32,687 bases of DNA from IMG/VR virus record IMGVR_UViG_3300008516_000171, positions 1 to 32,687 of that record; one strand, 5' to 3'. Positions 22,725 to 31,158 of the stretch are shown in pieces. The DNA is from a virus. The notes under the pieces were generated by a model. That model was not told where the DNA came from and did not search any database. It was given only the letters and a program-made list of their open reading frames with translations. The translations under genes were made by a program, and so were the position numbers. Position 1 is the stretch's first letter. Every line of letters starts with the position of its first letter.

Positions 22725-22790
22725 TAGCGTTTAGCATATAGTGTTCTCGCCCCCTTTTCTGTCTTCAACAGAAGACAAGGGGGCGAGAAT
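22725..22790. repeat. Repeat remnant and bulged C/G hairpin, copy 3
   Basis: The text tagcgtttagcatata (22725-22740) matches the start of the repeat at 28413. Then an 11-bp outer stem forms between TTCTCGCCCCC (22744-22754) and GGGGGCGAGAA (22779-22789). The inner stem TGTCTTC (22760-22766) pairs with GAAGACA (22771-22777), with loop aaca and a TTTTC left bulge. No U-run follows, so simple termination is unlikely. This is the best-paired copy of the family. Confidence 0.65.
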
Positions 22791-22835
22791 AAACAATGAA
22801 CAATAAACAACGAGCTAATTTAGAAAGGTAAAGAT

Positions 22836-23312
22836 ATGTGGATTAAAATGTTAAGGGACCAGGTGGGTCCGGACGGCATATTCTTGAAAGGCCAGACCGT
22901 CTCTCTGCCTACCAATATACTTAAGAAACTGGCCCCCGATTCTTACGTCGAGGTAGAGATGGACGAGGAGGCGATGCTGCGGCTCGGCGTAGAGGACCGG
23001 CTCCGTCACCTGGACTCCGAACTGGTAACACTTGACGCCGCTGTCGAATCGACCAAAGACCGGCTTGCCGACCTTTATCGAAGACGCAAAGCCATCCGGA
23101 GTAAGGTCAAACAGGCCAACGATGAGCTCAAACAGGCTGCCGAAGCCAAGGCCGAGACCGACGCCGTGCCGGTCTCGAAAGAACCGGATAAGCAGAAACA
23201 GGAGTCAAAAAATGAAGGTGGAAATCAAGAAGAATTATCGCGGCCCCCTGGGAACGTTCAGGAAGGGCCAGGCGCCGGACCTGCATCCTCGAACAGTCCA
23301 GCTTCTGCCTGA
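22836..23312 (+). CDS. Coiled-coil head/connector accessory protein
   Basis: 158 aa with GAAAGG upstream. Residues 1-40 (LRDQVGPDGIFLKGQTVSLP, TNILKKLAPDSYVEV) form a small beta domain like those of phage head accessory proteins. Residues 50-110 form a long coiled coil (LDAAVESTKDRLADLYRRRK). The C-terminus is low-complexity and Gln/Pro/Ser-rich. The N-terminal domain is clearly similar to the next small protein, suggesting duplication. Function is unknown. Confidence 0.72.
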   Translation: MWIKMLRDQVGPDGIFLKGQTVSLPTNILKKLAPDSYVEVEMDEEAMLRLGVEDRLRHLDSELVTLDAAVESTKDRLADLYRRRKAIRSKVKQANDELKQAAEAKAETDAVPVSKEPDKQKQESKNEGGNQEELSRPPGNVQEGPGAGPASSNSPASA

Positions 23313-23397
23313 AGGTGTGGCAAAAGCGGTAACTGAAAGTCCCAGAGACAAGCAGATGCGTCCGGACAAAACCGGTTCCGATTACCGAACAAAGTAA
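23212..23397 (+). CDS. Small protein paralogous to the preceding N-terminal domain, 61 aa
   Basis: The ATG at 23212 has CAGGAG 7 nt upstream and lies inside the preceding gene, overlapping it by 101 nt. The protein starts KVEIKKNYRGPLGTFRKGQA, then TVQLLPEGVAKAV. It matches the G-x-F-x-KGQ-x-x-x-L pattern of residues 9-30 of the upstream protein. The long reading frame upstream of this ATG is an out-of-frame shadow. It is probably a small head or connector protein. Confidence 0.68.
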   Translation: MKVEIKKNYRGPLGTFRKGQAPDLHPRTVQLLPEGVAKAVTESPRDKQMRPDKTGSDYRTK

Positions 23398-23400
23398 GGC

Positions 23401-23460
23401 ATAGCGTACAGCGTAAAACGAGCTGCGAAATACGAGATACGAGATACGAGCTACGAGATA
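23401..23460 (+). repeat. Heptad repeat block before the connector gene
   Basis: The block reads tagcgtacagcgtaaaacgag and then units of tacgaga (period 7) up to ATAAATG. It fills the whole junction, and no Shine-Dalgarno sequence is present. Confidence 0.75.
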
Positions 23461-23461
23461 A

Positions 23462-24412
23462 ATGAGCGAACTGATTGCAAAGACAGATTCTGCCGTCGCG
23501 GTCGATGACAGTTTGACGGTCCTTATCGACTGGGTGAATATCGAGCAGGTCTCCGGTTTTACTATTATAGTCGAGAACGCCACCGGCGGCTCGGCCAACG
23601 ACATTACCGATGTGCAAATCGACACATCGGACGATGGCGGTATAACGCCTTCTCTGGACCAGCACGCCGGCGTCCCTGCCGTCCCTGTTGCCTCAGGTTC
23701 GGCTAAGGTAGGTATATTCGCCGAGACGGCGAAATTTTTGCGTGTACGGGCCGTCTGTGCCGCCGGTGAGGATACTACGGCCAAGGCCGTCCTTTTGGCT
23801 GATTCGTCAACAGGGCGAATCTGCACGCTCACCGATGTCAAGGACCGGCTCGGCATAACCAATACCGATTTTGATGAGGCAATCAATCGTATAATTTTAG
23901 GGCTTGAGGCAATTTTTAACGGCCATACCAATCGCACGCTGCTCGTTACAGCTACCGACGTCACTGATTACTATGCCGGTATGGGCGGCATCCTGCAAAT
24001 AAAGCGATACCCGCTCGTATCTATCACTTCGATTAAGGAAGCGTTGGACTTTGATTTTGCCTCGGCGACTGCCCTGATTGCAGACACCGATTACCGCCAG
24101 TTAACCGGCGGCGAGCGTGGTATGCTCTATCGAATCTATAAGAGCTGGTCCCAGGTCCCCGACTCCATACAAATCATCTATCGCGGCGGATACTGCTCCG
24201 CCGGCCAGGCCCCCGGCGAAGGCGAGCATCAATTACCGGCGGACTTGCGAGAGGCTGCAATTGAGCAGGCATCGTTTATCTTCAAGCGCAAAGACGATAT
24301 CGGCCTTTCCGGAGTCGGCTTCGAAGGGGGCTCAATAAATAAGTTCAGTGCGATAAAATTACTGCCTATGGTCGAAGACATCCTGAAAAAATACAGGAGG
24401 CCTTCGTTATGA
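23462..24412 (+). CDS. Head-tail connector protein with an extra N-terminal beta domain
   Basis: 316 aa. Residues 1-115 are a beta-sandwich (DSLTVLIDWVNIEQVSGFTI, FLRVRAVCAAGEDTTAKAVL) similar in style to head-decoration proteins. Residues 118-310 form a connector of the gp6 type: TLTDVKDRLGITNTDFDEAI, NRIILGLEAIFNGHTNRTLL, DYYAGMGGILQIKRYPLVSI, then PADLREAAIEQASFIFKRKD. The second domain is the ring that joins portal and tail in HK97-like phages. The fusion of the two is uncommon. Its ribosome site is replaced by repeat DNA; the end overlaps the next gene. Confidence 0.82.
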   Translation: MSELIAKTDSAVAVDDSLTVLIDWVNIEQVSGFTIIVENATGGSANDITDVQIDTSDDGGITPSLDQHAGVPAVPVASGSAKVGIFAETAKFLRVRAVCAAGEDTTAKAVLLADSSTGRICTLTDVKDRLGITNTDFDEAINRIILGLEAIFNGHTNRTLLVTATDVTDYYAGMGGILQIKRYPLVSITSIKEALDFDFASATALIADTDYRQLTGGERGMLYRIYKSWSQVPDSIQIIYRGGYCSAGQAPGEGEHQLPADLREAAIEQASFIFKRKDDIGLSGVGFEGGSINKFSAIKLLPMVEDILKKYRRPSL

Positions 24413-24993
24413 TGCTCACTATTGAGACAGGCCCGAACTTTAAGCAGGTAGTGGCGGAGCTTGGCACTATGGGCGCCAGATTGGTCGAGGCCTTTGGCAA
24501 AGGACTCGCTACGGCCGGGAGTCTCGCAGCCGGCAATGTGGTCAGAGATTATCTCTCCGGCCAGTCCCTAAAAAGAAGGACCGGAGTGTTGGCGAAGGCC
24601 GTGGATTCCTGGCCCGTCGCCCCTTTGGATGTGATAGTGGGCGTACGGCCGGGCTCGGCCGTAGATAAGTATAAATGGCTCCTCTCCGACGAGCAAATGA
24701 CGATAAGGCCCAAGCGGGCGAAGTTTCTAACGATTCCCATCGGTGAAGGTCTGACGCCCGGCGGTGTGCCGAGATTCGCATCGCCCCGCGAAGTGTCGGA
24801 TGGCTTTTTTATAAAAACAAAGGGCAGCTTACTGTTCGGTCGCAAACGAGGCAAGAAAGGTAAATTCAGGGCGTTGTTTGTCCTGGTAAAGAGTGTATTC
24901 GTTCAGGGCTCCGGCGCTCTTTACGATGGTGTTACCGATTCGCTTGACGATATGAATAAAGAGATTCAAACTGAAATTGACAGGGTCAAGTAA
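24409..24993 (+). CDS. HK97 gp10-like tail-completion protein
   Basis: 194 aa. The N-terminal helix (LGTMGARLVEAFGKGLATAG), RTGVLAKAVDSWPVAPLDVI, VGVRPGSAVDKYKWLLS and C-terminal LYDGVTDSLDDMNKEIQTEI fit the HK97 gp10/Mu gpG-like tail-completion group that joins the tail tube to the connector. The middle is basic (FGRKRGKKGKFRALFVLVKS). Overlaps with the genes on both sides show it is in the same transcription unit. Confidence in the family is moderate. Confidence 0.78.
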   Translation: MMLTIETGPNFKQVVAELGTMGARLVEAFGKGLATAGSLAAGNVVRDYLSGQSLKRRTGVLAKAVDSWPVAPLDVIVGVRPGSAVDKYKWLLSDEQMTIRPKRAKFLTIPIGEGLTPGGVPRFASPREVSDGFFIKTKGSLLFGRKRGKKGKFRALFVLVKSVFVQGSGALYDGVTDSLDDMNKEIQTEIDRVK

Positions 24994-25466
24994 TGGCCAA
25001 TGACGGTGGTTTAGTCGCAAAACTCGAAGAATGGTTTGCCGCCCAGTTAGCGGCCCTGACCGATAGCGGTTCTGCCGTCTTTAAGACGGCCGAAATCTGG
25101 CGGCATCAAATCGGGGTGACCGCCGGCGGTCTCGAGGCCTTCGGCAGGTACCAGCCCTTTGCCTTTGTTTCGTACCAATCCGCCGACGGCGCTCGCGAAG
25201 GCGGTTATTCGTTGCGGCAGGTCCTGGAGTTCGCCGTTCTTCTCGGCGTCGAATCTTCAACTCCGGGCGTCGCTCGTTACGGCGACGGCAATAATCTGGG
25301 TGTCTCCAAGCTCCGTGATTTGGTAATAGAGTTATTCGACCGAAAGCACCCCGGCGGTGGGCTCAAATGTGATGAGATTTACTATACCGGCGACTTCGAA
25401 GTGCTGGATGCACCCAAAAAATACGCTATTCAAATGACGTTTGAAACGTCTTTTTTAACCAATTAA
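24993..25466 (+). CDS. Tail terminator-type protein (Mu gp37/DUF1834-like)
   Basis: 157 aa; the ATG overlaps the previous TAA. An N-terminal helix (LVAKLEEWFAAQLAALTDSG) is followed by strands and the end motif DEIYYTGDFEVLDAPKKYAI, QMTFETSF, the usual form of tail terminators, which end tube growth and join head and tail. The order of connector, completion and terminator before the tube is standard. Confidence 0.78.
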   Translation: MANDGGLVAKLEEWFAAQLAALTDSGSAVFKTAEIWRHQIGVTAGGLEAFGRYQPFAFVSYQSADGAREGGYSLRQVLEFAVLLGVESSTPGVARYGDGNNLGVSKLRDLVIELFDRKHPGGGLKCDEIYYTGDFEVLDAPKKYAIQMTFETSFLTN

Positions 25467-25478
25467 AAGGAGTTTAAT

Positions 25479-26399
25479 ATGGTAACAGTAAACAAAAGAG
25501 TAGGTCTCCCGCAGGCGTTGAGTGTCAACGGCGTTGACGCCGGAGGTCTGATGACCGCCCGCATGAATATCGGTTACGATGAGCTTTTACAGTCCGCCCC
25601 GGACGGCCTGCAGGTCCCCTTAAAGGACAAAATCACCGAGTTTTGCAGGGGCACTATCACCAGCCAGGACTGGGTCGAGTTCGTCGAGCTTTTGACCGGC
25701 ACATTAGGAACAAAGATTTTTTACGAGCGAAAGTCGGGCGAGGTCGAAGCGACCGGATTTGTCAAGCACACCATCACCAATCCGGTAATCCACCGGGTGG
25801 TAATGAATTTTGCAAAGGGCCGGTATGGCACTGCGGCTTACGATTTCGAATGTAAGGCCGCCGATGAGGCCAAGGGCATCGCCGATATGTGGGCCCAGCT
25901 TGACAGTCAGGCGGTGCCGACTTACATAACCACCGCTCGCGGCGGCTATCGAATAGCGGCCGCCCAGTTCGATTCCGCAGGGACCCCTATCGACCTCTAC
26001 CACGTCACCGGGTTCAACTTCGAGCTGCTCATGAACCTCATAAAGGAATCGAACGACGGTGACATCGGTTATACCTGCGTCGATGCCCGGCTGGACGGTC
26101 TTCGGGCCAGGGGCTCGATTACATTTCAGGATGCCGCTATCGCCGTCGGCCCACCGGTAATTATCAAGGTCCAGGAGCTGCTGACCCGCGCCAAGAGCGA
26201 TTTGGTTTTGACAATCACCCAGTCTCAGGGCGCCGCCGCCAAGACGGTAACTATTAGCGGGGTCGATTTCGATACCGCCGACAGCAACAGCGATGCAGGC
26301 GCCAACTTCACCGAATATACCCTGAACTTTGAAATCGCCAACGATGAGACCACGCAGCTGACCCTGGCGGGTGATAATAAAATTATCGCAATTACATAG
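25479..26399 (+). CDS. Major tail tube protein
   Basis: 306 aa with AAAAGGAG upstream. The beta-rich text (VTVNKRVGLPQALSVNGVDA, ITEFCRGTITSQDWVEFVEL, HRVVMNFAKGRYGTAAYDFE) and the C-terminal TKTYTI-like end (FTEYTLNFEIANDETTQLTL) fit siphovirus tail tube proteins. The central and C-terminal parts may include a second Ig-like domain (ITQSQGAAAKTVTISGVD). It lies immediately before the tape measure gene. The protein polymerises into the non-contractile tail. There is no sheath gene, in contrast to Mu. Confidence 0.83.
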   Translation: MVTVNKRVGLPQALSVNGVDAGGLMTARMNIGYDELLQSAPDGLQVPLKDKITEFCRGTITSQDWVEFVELLTGTLGTKIFYERKSGEVEATGFVKHTITNPVIHRVVMNFAKGRYGTAAYDFECKAADEAKGIADMWAQLDSQAVPTYITTARGGYRIAAAQFDSAGTPIDLYHVTGFNFELLMNLIKESNDGDIGYTCVDARLDGLRARGSITFQDAAIAVGPPVIIKVQELLTRAKSDLVLTITQSQGAAAKTVTISGVDFDTADSNSDAGANFTEYTLNFEIANDETTQLTLAGDNKIIAIT

Positions 26400-26483
26400 C
26401 GTACGGTGCACAGCGTGAAACGTGAAGCGTGAAACGTGAAACGTGTAGCGTGAAGCGAAATACGAGCTGCGAAATACGAATAA
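26400..26483 (+). repeat. Heptad repeat block before the tape-measure gene
   Basis: The block contains gtgaaacgtgaagcgtgaaa units, then agcgaaatacgagctgcgaa and tacgaataaATG. It fills the complete junction (84 nt). The start codon of the tape measure has no purine-rich ribosome site. Confidence 0.75.
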
Positions 26484-28007
26484 ATGGCCAAGGACATAAA
26501 CATACATCTAAAGACCACGGGCGCAGAGCAGACACAGCAGAAGCTCTCCGGGGTGGGCAAAAGTGCTGAGCATGTCGGCGATTCCGCCCAGCAAGGTGGG
26601 CGAAAAGGCGCTGCCGGGATGGACAAGTTGTCAAAGTCAGCCGGTTCTGCGCGGGGCCGTTTTTCTCGATTTACTTCCGGACTTTCTTCGTGGGCGGCAG
26701 GGCTTTTCGGTATAACAGCAATAATAGCTGGCGTTACACGAGCAATTCAGGTTCAAGGTGAAGCTCTTAAAGAGCATGCTCGTATTGCTGCAGAACAACA
26801 GAAAAAATTACTTGCCCTTCAAGCGATGGGGACTTTCTTCGAGGAGCACCCCGAAGCCAGAAAAGAAATAGCGGCTTATGCCGAATTCGGTCGAAGACCC
26901 ATTCCTGAAGTTACAGAGGCCTGGTATGCGCTCGAGAGCAAAGGAGCAGGCCTTACTGATGAGCAAAAGCGGGGGATTATGTACGAGGCCCTTGAGCTTG
27001 GTCGTATGGAGCCGGAGGCCGACCTCAAAGGCATAATAGAAATGTTCTCTTTGTATGCCAAAGAAACCAAGCAGAAAGACATTAATCTCATCCAAAATGT
27101 GTTAAGGATGACGTTATCAAAGGCTGGGGCCTCGCTTTCTGAGCTCAGTCAATACTTACCACAATTTCAATCTCTTGGCATTGCTGCGGGTCTGACCGGA
27201 GAAGAGGCTGCCGGTCTCTGGGCGTATGCAACAACCAGAACAGGGAGGCCGGAAAAAGCCACTGTAGGTCTGCGTAATATTTTTATGGCCTTGCAGGGAA
27301 AAGGAACTCCGGAAAGCCAGGAGCTATTGACGCAATTAGGCATTACTCCCGAGATGGGTTTTTATGAGCAAATGGGTAGATTATCAGCCCAGCAAAGAGC
27401 GGGTAAGTTTGGAGTTTCGGAAGCGGAAACAATCGCAATGAAGGAAAATGCGGCCCTTCTTCTTTCGATGTTGACGAATCCACAGGCAATGATGCGAACA
27501 ATCGGGGAAGTCTCTGCCGTAGCCAGGCCGGATATCGATATCGTCAGAGATAAGCTCGAAGAGATTATGGGCACGGACGAAGTTGCTTTTCTGGAAGAAG
27601 AAAAGCGTCGGCTTGACGTAGTAATATCCGGCATGAAGGGTCGCGACATAAGAGCTCAGCGTTGGAATATAGCTCTGAAGGAATACGAACGCCGAATGCG
27701 AGAGGCGGGCACGTCGGAAGCTATAATTAAGTGGCAATTGAAAAAATATGAGTTTATGGCTGCGTTTGGGAGAGAAATAGAACCCCATTGGCTCGTAGAG
27801 CCTTCCGGTAAATTTGTAGAATTTCCTAAAGAATATAAGCAAGGCCCTGCCGAGACCGAAGTTGAAGTCCCCGTTGAGCCGGTACCGAAGGTCGAAGAGG
27901 CTGAACCGGTCAGTATGGCCCCTCGCGTTTATCATTATTACGACAACAGTATTAAATACTATCCGCGTGCAGGAGACGACCTTGTCGGTCCCCGCTTCCC
28001 CGCGTGA
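26484..28007 (+). CDS. Tail tape measure protein
   Basis: 507 aa. The N-terminus (KDINIHLKTTGAEQTQQKLS, GVGKSAEHVGDSAQQGG) has the usual tape-measure start. A hydrophobic segment (WAAGLFGITAIIAGVTRAI) near residue 70 is followed by long helical text with TMP-type motifs (QYLPQFQSLGIAAGLTGEEA, GLWAYATTRTGRPEKATVGL, IFMALQGKGTPESQELLTQL). The C-terminus is Pro/Val/Glu-rich and ends with a Tyr-rich piece. At about 0.15 nm per residue the tail would be roughly 75 nm. It fixes tail length and enters the cell envelope during injection. Confidence 0.92.
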   Translation: MAKDINIHLKTTGAEQTQQKLSGVGKSAEHVGDSAQQGGRKGAAGMDKLSKSAGSARGRFSRFTSGLSSWAAGLFGITAIIAGVTRAIQVQGEALKEHARIAAEQQKKLLALQAMGTFFEEHPEARKEIAAYAEFGRRPIPEVTEAWYALESKGAGLTDEQKRGIMYEALELGRMEPEADLKGIIEMFSLYAKETKQKDINLIQNVLRMTLSKAGASLSELSQYLPQFQSLGIAAGLTGEEAAGLWAYATTRTGRPEKATVGLRNIFMALQGKGTPESQELLTQLGITPEMGFYEQMGRLSAQQRAGKFGVSEAETIAMKENAALLLSMLTNPQAMMRTIGEVSAVARPDIDIVRDKLEEIMGTDEVAFLEEEKRRLDVVISGMKGRDIRAQRWNIALKEYERRMREAGTSEAIIKWQLKKYEFMAAFGREIEPHWLVEPSGKFVEFPKEYKQGPAETEVEVPVEPVPKVEEAEPVSMAPRVYHYYDNSIKYYPRAGDDLVGPRFPA

Positions 28008-28037
28008 AGCGAGATACGAGATGCGAGATACGAATAA
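28008..28037 (+). repeat. Heptad repeat block
   Basis: The block agcgagatacgagatgcgag continues to atacgaataaATG and fills the junction between tape measure and the next tail gene. It is closely similar to the copies at 23401 and 28413. Confidence 0.75.
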
Positions 28038-28412
28038 ATGGCAATACCTCTAACCAACATTTTTGGTAGTGAAATCAAAGTGACCGCCGAGCCGCGTGAC
28101 ATTGCCCGGCAGTATTCTCATTTCGCCGGCTCCGACGGTCTAACGGCGATGCACATGGGTTCTCGCGGCCATCGTCTTATCGTTGAGGGCATAGTAAGGG
28201 CCGCCACGCGGCCGCTGTTGCGCTCGGCCGTCCTTGCTATCGAGGCTCAGTCATGGGCCGGTGCCGCTGATTACAGCTTCGCCGGCAATATCTATTACTT
28301 TGTCGTATGGGATAAGCTCGAGGTCCCTCGGGATGGCAGCGGCAAGAGTGTTTATTGGTCTTCTACCGGCTGCGTCTTATCGCGATTCACCGCTTACGGA
28401 AGGGCCTTAATT

Positions 28413-28415
<3 letters not shown>
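28038..28415 (+). CDS. Small tail protein after the tape measure
   Basis: 125 aa of beta-type text (IPLTNIFGSEIKVTAEPRDI, HMGSRGHRLIVEGIVRAATR, YSFAGNIYYFVVWDKLEVPR). It stands in the place of the distal tail protein in siphoviruses, between tape measure and hub, and is the size of a small distal-tail or adaptor protein. The family is not certain. It starts right at the repeat and has no canonical ribosome site. Confidence 0.7.
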
Positions 28416-28475
<60 letters not shown>

Positions 28476-30611
28476 ATGACTTTAATTGATGCAACAAGTC
28501 TGCAGCGGACAGCCCAGCGGCTCATAGTAGAGGCCAGGGCCGGCTCCGGCTCGCCCCCTTCTTATGAGCCTAACTGGCAGCCGGTCTGGGGGGCCGCCAT
28601 AGACCGCATCGTTATCAACGCCGGCTCCAAGCCCTCCTCCGCCCTTATCTGGTTCCCCGATTTGCGCTGGGACGCCTCGCCGGGCCTGGGCTCCTCGGAC
28701 ATGGTCAGGATTAGGACCGATGAAGGTTCGGTTTTGTTCGTCGGTTTTATCGTGGGCAGAAAGCCCGCCTTCTCCGGCGGCACCGAGCAGGGCAAGGCAT
28801 TCGAGCGCAACGTTATTCACCTGGCCGACCATCGATGGCTTATGGCCGCCAGCTCAGCCCTTCACGGCCAGTACGGACGAAGTCCTGACGATTATTTTAA
28901 TTATGGCCTGCCTTCTCAGACCGCCGACCCTACCAGCTGTAGCTACTTCAGCGGACGGCGTATGACCTTTAACGAAAACGGTCGGCCCAATAAAGACCCT
29001 GCCGAATTAAGTCTTTACGATTCGGCGGGTGTGTTTTTGTGTACGACCTATATCTTTGCCGACCCGCAAATGGACGAATACTGGACGGCCAGGGAGATGC
29101 TCTGTCACTGTCTCTCGATTCTCTGGAACGGGGCCTATGATTACTTTCCTATCACCAATCCTTCGGCCCTTTTAGGGCTGGACCATTCCGATTTCGATAA
29201 GGTCTTAAATCACGTTGTAGTCGAAGGTCTGAATGTCGTCGAGGCCGTCACTCTTATCTGCTCTCAGCTCGGCTGGTCGCTCCGGGAGGAATATTATTCG
29301 AACGGCTCAGTCGGCCTCGTCTTTTACAAGGTCGGGACGGCAACCTCTTACGTACGGGACGAAACTAATCCTATAATCCTGCACCGCCTCTACGCCCCCG
29401 CCGTCGGCGAGCAAATAACCGGCGCCGTAGCGGCCGGTCAAAAAATGCTCTGGGCGTTAGAGCTGGATGAGGATATTACCAAGGTGGTTAATGCCCCTGT
29501 CGGCTTAGGCGCTCCCGACCGCTTCGAGTTTACCGCCGAATTGGTCCCCGGCTGGCTTGATGCCGATATTATCCCCGACACCTCGGACGGTAACGCCAAT
29601 CTTTTTTTCACCGAGGCCGACCTTCAGGAGATGACCGACCCCAATTCTAAAAGTTATTTTAAATATTATCACCCTCGCGGCGCCGCCTTCCGCCACAAAG
29701 TCGGCCGCAAGTGGGTCTTGAATGAGACCGGCCGGTATTCTTCCGCTCGTTACGACAGGGGAGTCCCTTTTGATTTTCTTACCGTCATTCCGCCCAAGTA
29801 TGTGCTTGATATGTACGGTAAGAAATTGTTTGGCCCCTTCGCCCGGCAGCTCCTGAACGCCCTCACCCAGGACCCCGAAGGTATCAATACAATCGGCATT
29901 AAAGTAGAGTTCTCTTTCGATGGTGGCGCCACCTGGCAGTTAATCCCCGCCGCTATTATCTCTTTGGAGAAGGAGGCCGGCATCTACCTCGCCGAGGCAA
30001 ATCTGGCGGAAATGGTCGATGGGCAAAATCGAGAAATATCCGGTGGGCCTCTTGACGGTGTGCAGGTCAATTACTGGACGTCCTTATGTGACGATAAGCT
30101 TACTGTCGCATCATTCAAGCTTGGGCAATGGAAGACCCGCGTCCGAGTCACCGCAAGCATACAGCTCGACCAGCGGCTGGTTCGCTATTCGGAGCCGTCC
30201 TGGGCGTCGGGCTCGCCTTTTTTCCATCGCGAAATCTACGACTTTTCCGAGCGGTACGGTATCGTTAAAAGGACCGATTCCTCGGTCCTCTCAGGCCTTC
30301 CGGCGTACGAGATGGATATGTCGGGCATTATGCAGTCTCATTTAGATGCGATTCGCCGGGCCAATGAGGACATGAGCGTCTCCGGACTTTTCACCCTCGA
30401 GCGGCTGTGGCTCGGGGACGGCTCCGGTTTCGTCGAGTTCGCCCCCGGCGACTGCATCGAGGCGATAGACGGCCGCTGTTACAATCTTACGGTCTCTACC
30501 GGCTCGGAAATCCTGCATCCGGAGATTATTCAAATCATTTATCTGCCGGAAAAGCAGAAGCAGCAGCTTATCACCCGCGACCTTCGCTTCGCGGAAATTG
30601 GTGAAGCGTAA
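28476..30611 (+). CDS. Tail hub/Tal-type baseplate protein
   Basis: 711 aa. The N-terminus (residues 10-130: TAQRLIVEARAGSGSPPSYE, INAGSKPSSALIWFPDLRWD, DMVRIRTDEGSVLFVGFIVG) has the pattern of tail-tip hub proteins that begin with a beta-barrel like gp27/Tal. A middle part (VLNHVVVEGLNVVEAVTLIC, SQLGWSLREEYYSNGSVGLV) follows the hub fold. The C-terminal half has several beta domains (FDGGATWQLIPAAIISLEKE, RLWLGDGSGFVEFAPGDCIE). It closes the tail tip; no lysozyme or protease motif is seen. Function follows from position and size. Confidence 0.8.
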   Translation: MTLIDATSLQRTAQRLIVEARAGSGSPPSYEPNWQPVWGAAIDRIVINAGSKPSSALIWFPDLRWDASPGLGSSDMVRIRTDEGSVLFVGFIVGRKPAFSGGTEQGKAFERNVIHLADHRWLMAASSALHGQYGRSPDDYFNYGLPSQTADPTSCSYFSGRRMTFNENGRPNKDPAELSLYDSAGVFLCTTYIFADPQMDEYWTAREMLCHCLSILWNGAYDYFPITNPSALLGLDHSDFDKVLNHVVVEGLNVVEAVTLICSQLGWSLREEYYSNGSVGLVFYKVGTATSYVRDETNPIILHRLYAPAVGEQITGAVAAGQKMLWALELDEDITKVVNAPVGLGAPDRFEFTAELVPGWLDADIIPDTSDGNANLFFTEADLQEMTDPNSKSYFKYYHPRGAAFRHKVGRKWVLNETGRYSSARYDRGVPFDFLTVIPPKYVLDMYGKKLFGPFARQLLNALTQDPEGINTIGIKVEFSFDGGATWQLIPAAIISLEKEAGIYLAEANLAEMVDGQNREISGGPLDGVQVNYWTSLCDDKLTVASFKLGQWKTRVRVTASIQLDQRLVRYSEPSWASGSPFFHREIYDFSERYGIVKRTDSSVLSGLPAYEMDMSGIMQSHLDAIRRANEDMSVSGLFTLERLWLGDGSGFVEFAPGDCIEAIDGRCYNLTVSTGSEILHPEIIQIIYLPEKQKQQLITRDLRFAEIGEA

Positions 30612-30633
30612 TGCGAAATACGAGATACGAGTT
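30612..30633 (+). repeat. Short heptad repeat block
   Basis: The text tgcgaaatacgagatacgag leads to ttATGAG and fills the 22-nt junction. It is the shortest copy at a gene junction. Confidence 0.65.
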
Positions 30634-31107
30634 ATGAGTGCAAATATTACCATAGAATTTGTAGTGCCGGCCGGTCACCAAAAGGGTGACTATGCCAGGT
30701 TGCATGGTAACGGCGGCTCCGGCGATATCGACTGGGACGGGCCCGTCTCCGGTATGATTTACAGGCTGTTCCCCAACGGCGCTGGCATCTTCGGCTGGGG
30801 CCACGCCCCCTGGGGCCGTTTCCGCTGGGGGCATGCCCATAGCATGAGATGTTCGGGCTGGGGACACGCCCCCTGGGGTCACTATCCCTGGGGTCATGGT
30901 TCGGCCCTGATAACGGCGAGGTATAAAGTTGATTATTGCGGTGATTATAAGTTCGGCTTCGGATGTTACGATGCCGCCGGCAATCTGCACGAGGGCAGCC
31001 CGGAAGAGGTGACCGTCAACGTCCACATCGCCCCGCCCGCCCCGACCGGCCTGGTAAAAAATAGCTACAACCCCGAAACCGACGTCCTAATTCTGGATGC
31101 GGCTTAA
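30634..31107 (+). CDS. Tail-tip protein with Trp-Gly-His repeats
   Basis: 157 aa from the ATG at 30634. The N-terminal 50 residues form beta text (SANITIEFVVPAGHQKGDYA, DIDWDGPVSGMIYRLFPNGA). Residues 54-89 contain a remarkable block: two GWGHAPWG units about 21 residues apart, each followed by a further WGH (RFRWGHAH and HYPWGHGS). The C-terminal 60 residues are an Fn3-like strand set (ALITARYKVDYCGDYKFGFG, then VNVHIAPPAPTG). It is the last structural gene. The His/Trp-rich block could bind metal or carbohydrate, like the HxH iron knots of tail spikes; this is inference. Confidence 0.75.
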   Translation: MSANITIEFVVPAGHQKGDYARLHGNGGSGDIDWDGPVSGMIYRLFPNGAGIFGWGHAPWGRFRWGHAHSMRCSGWGHAPWGHYPWGHGSALITARYKVDYCGDYKFGFGCYDAAGNLHEGSPEEVTVNVHIAPPAPTGLVKNSYNPETDVLILDAA

Positions 31108-31112
31108 TAGAT

Positions 31113-31126
31113 TTGTTCTTTAACAA
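31113..31126 (+). promoter_or_regulatory. boxA-like antitermination sequence
   Basis: TGTTCTTTAACA at 31114-31125 differs by one base from the E. coli rrn boxA (TGCTCTTTAACA), which binds NusB-S10. It lies in the leader between the tail genes and the methyltransferase, 33 nt before a structured RNA. The flanking TTGTT...AACAA also forms a short inverted repeat. Confidence 0.45.
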
Positions 31127-31158
31127 GTTAATATCTTGCTCGTAATTAAAAAAAACTC

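Noticed and set aside
23128-23964. 278-aa and 135-aa minus-strand ORFs opposite the connector region
   Set aside because: They cross the heptad repeat (giving repeated SRISYLV-type text) and are shadows of plus-strand genes.
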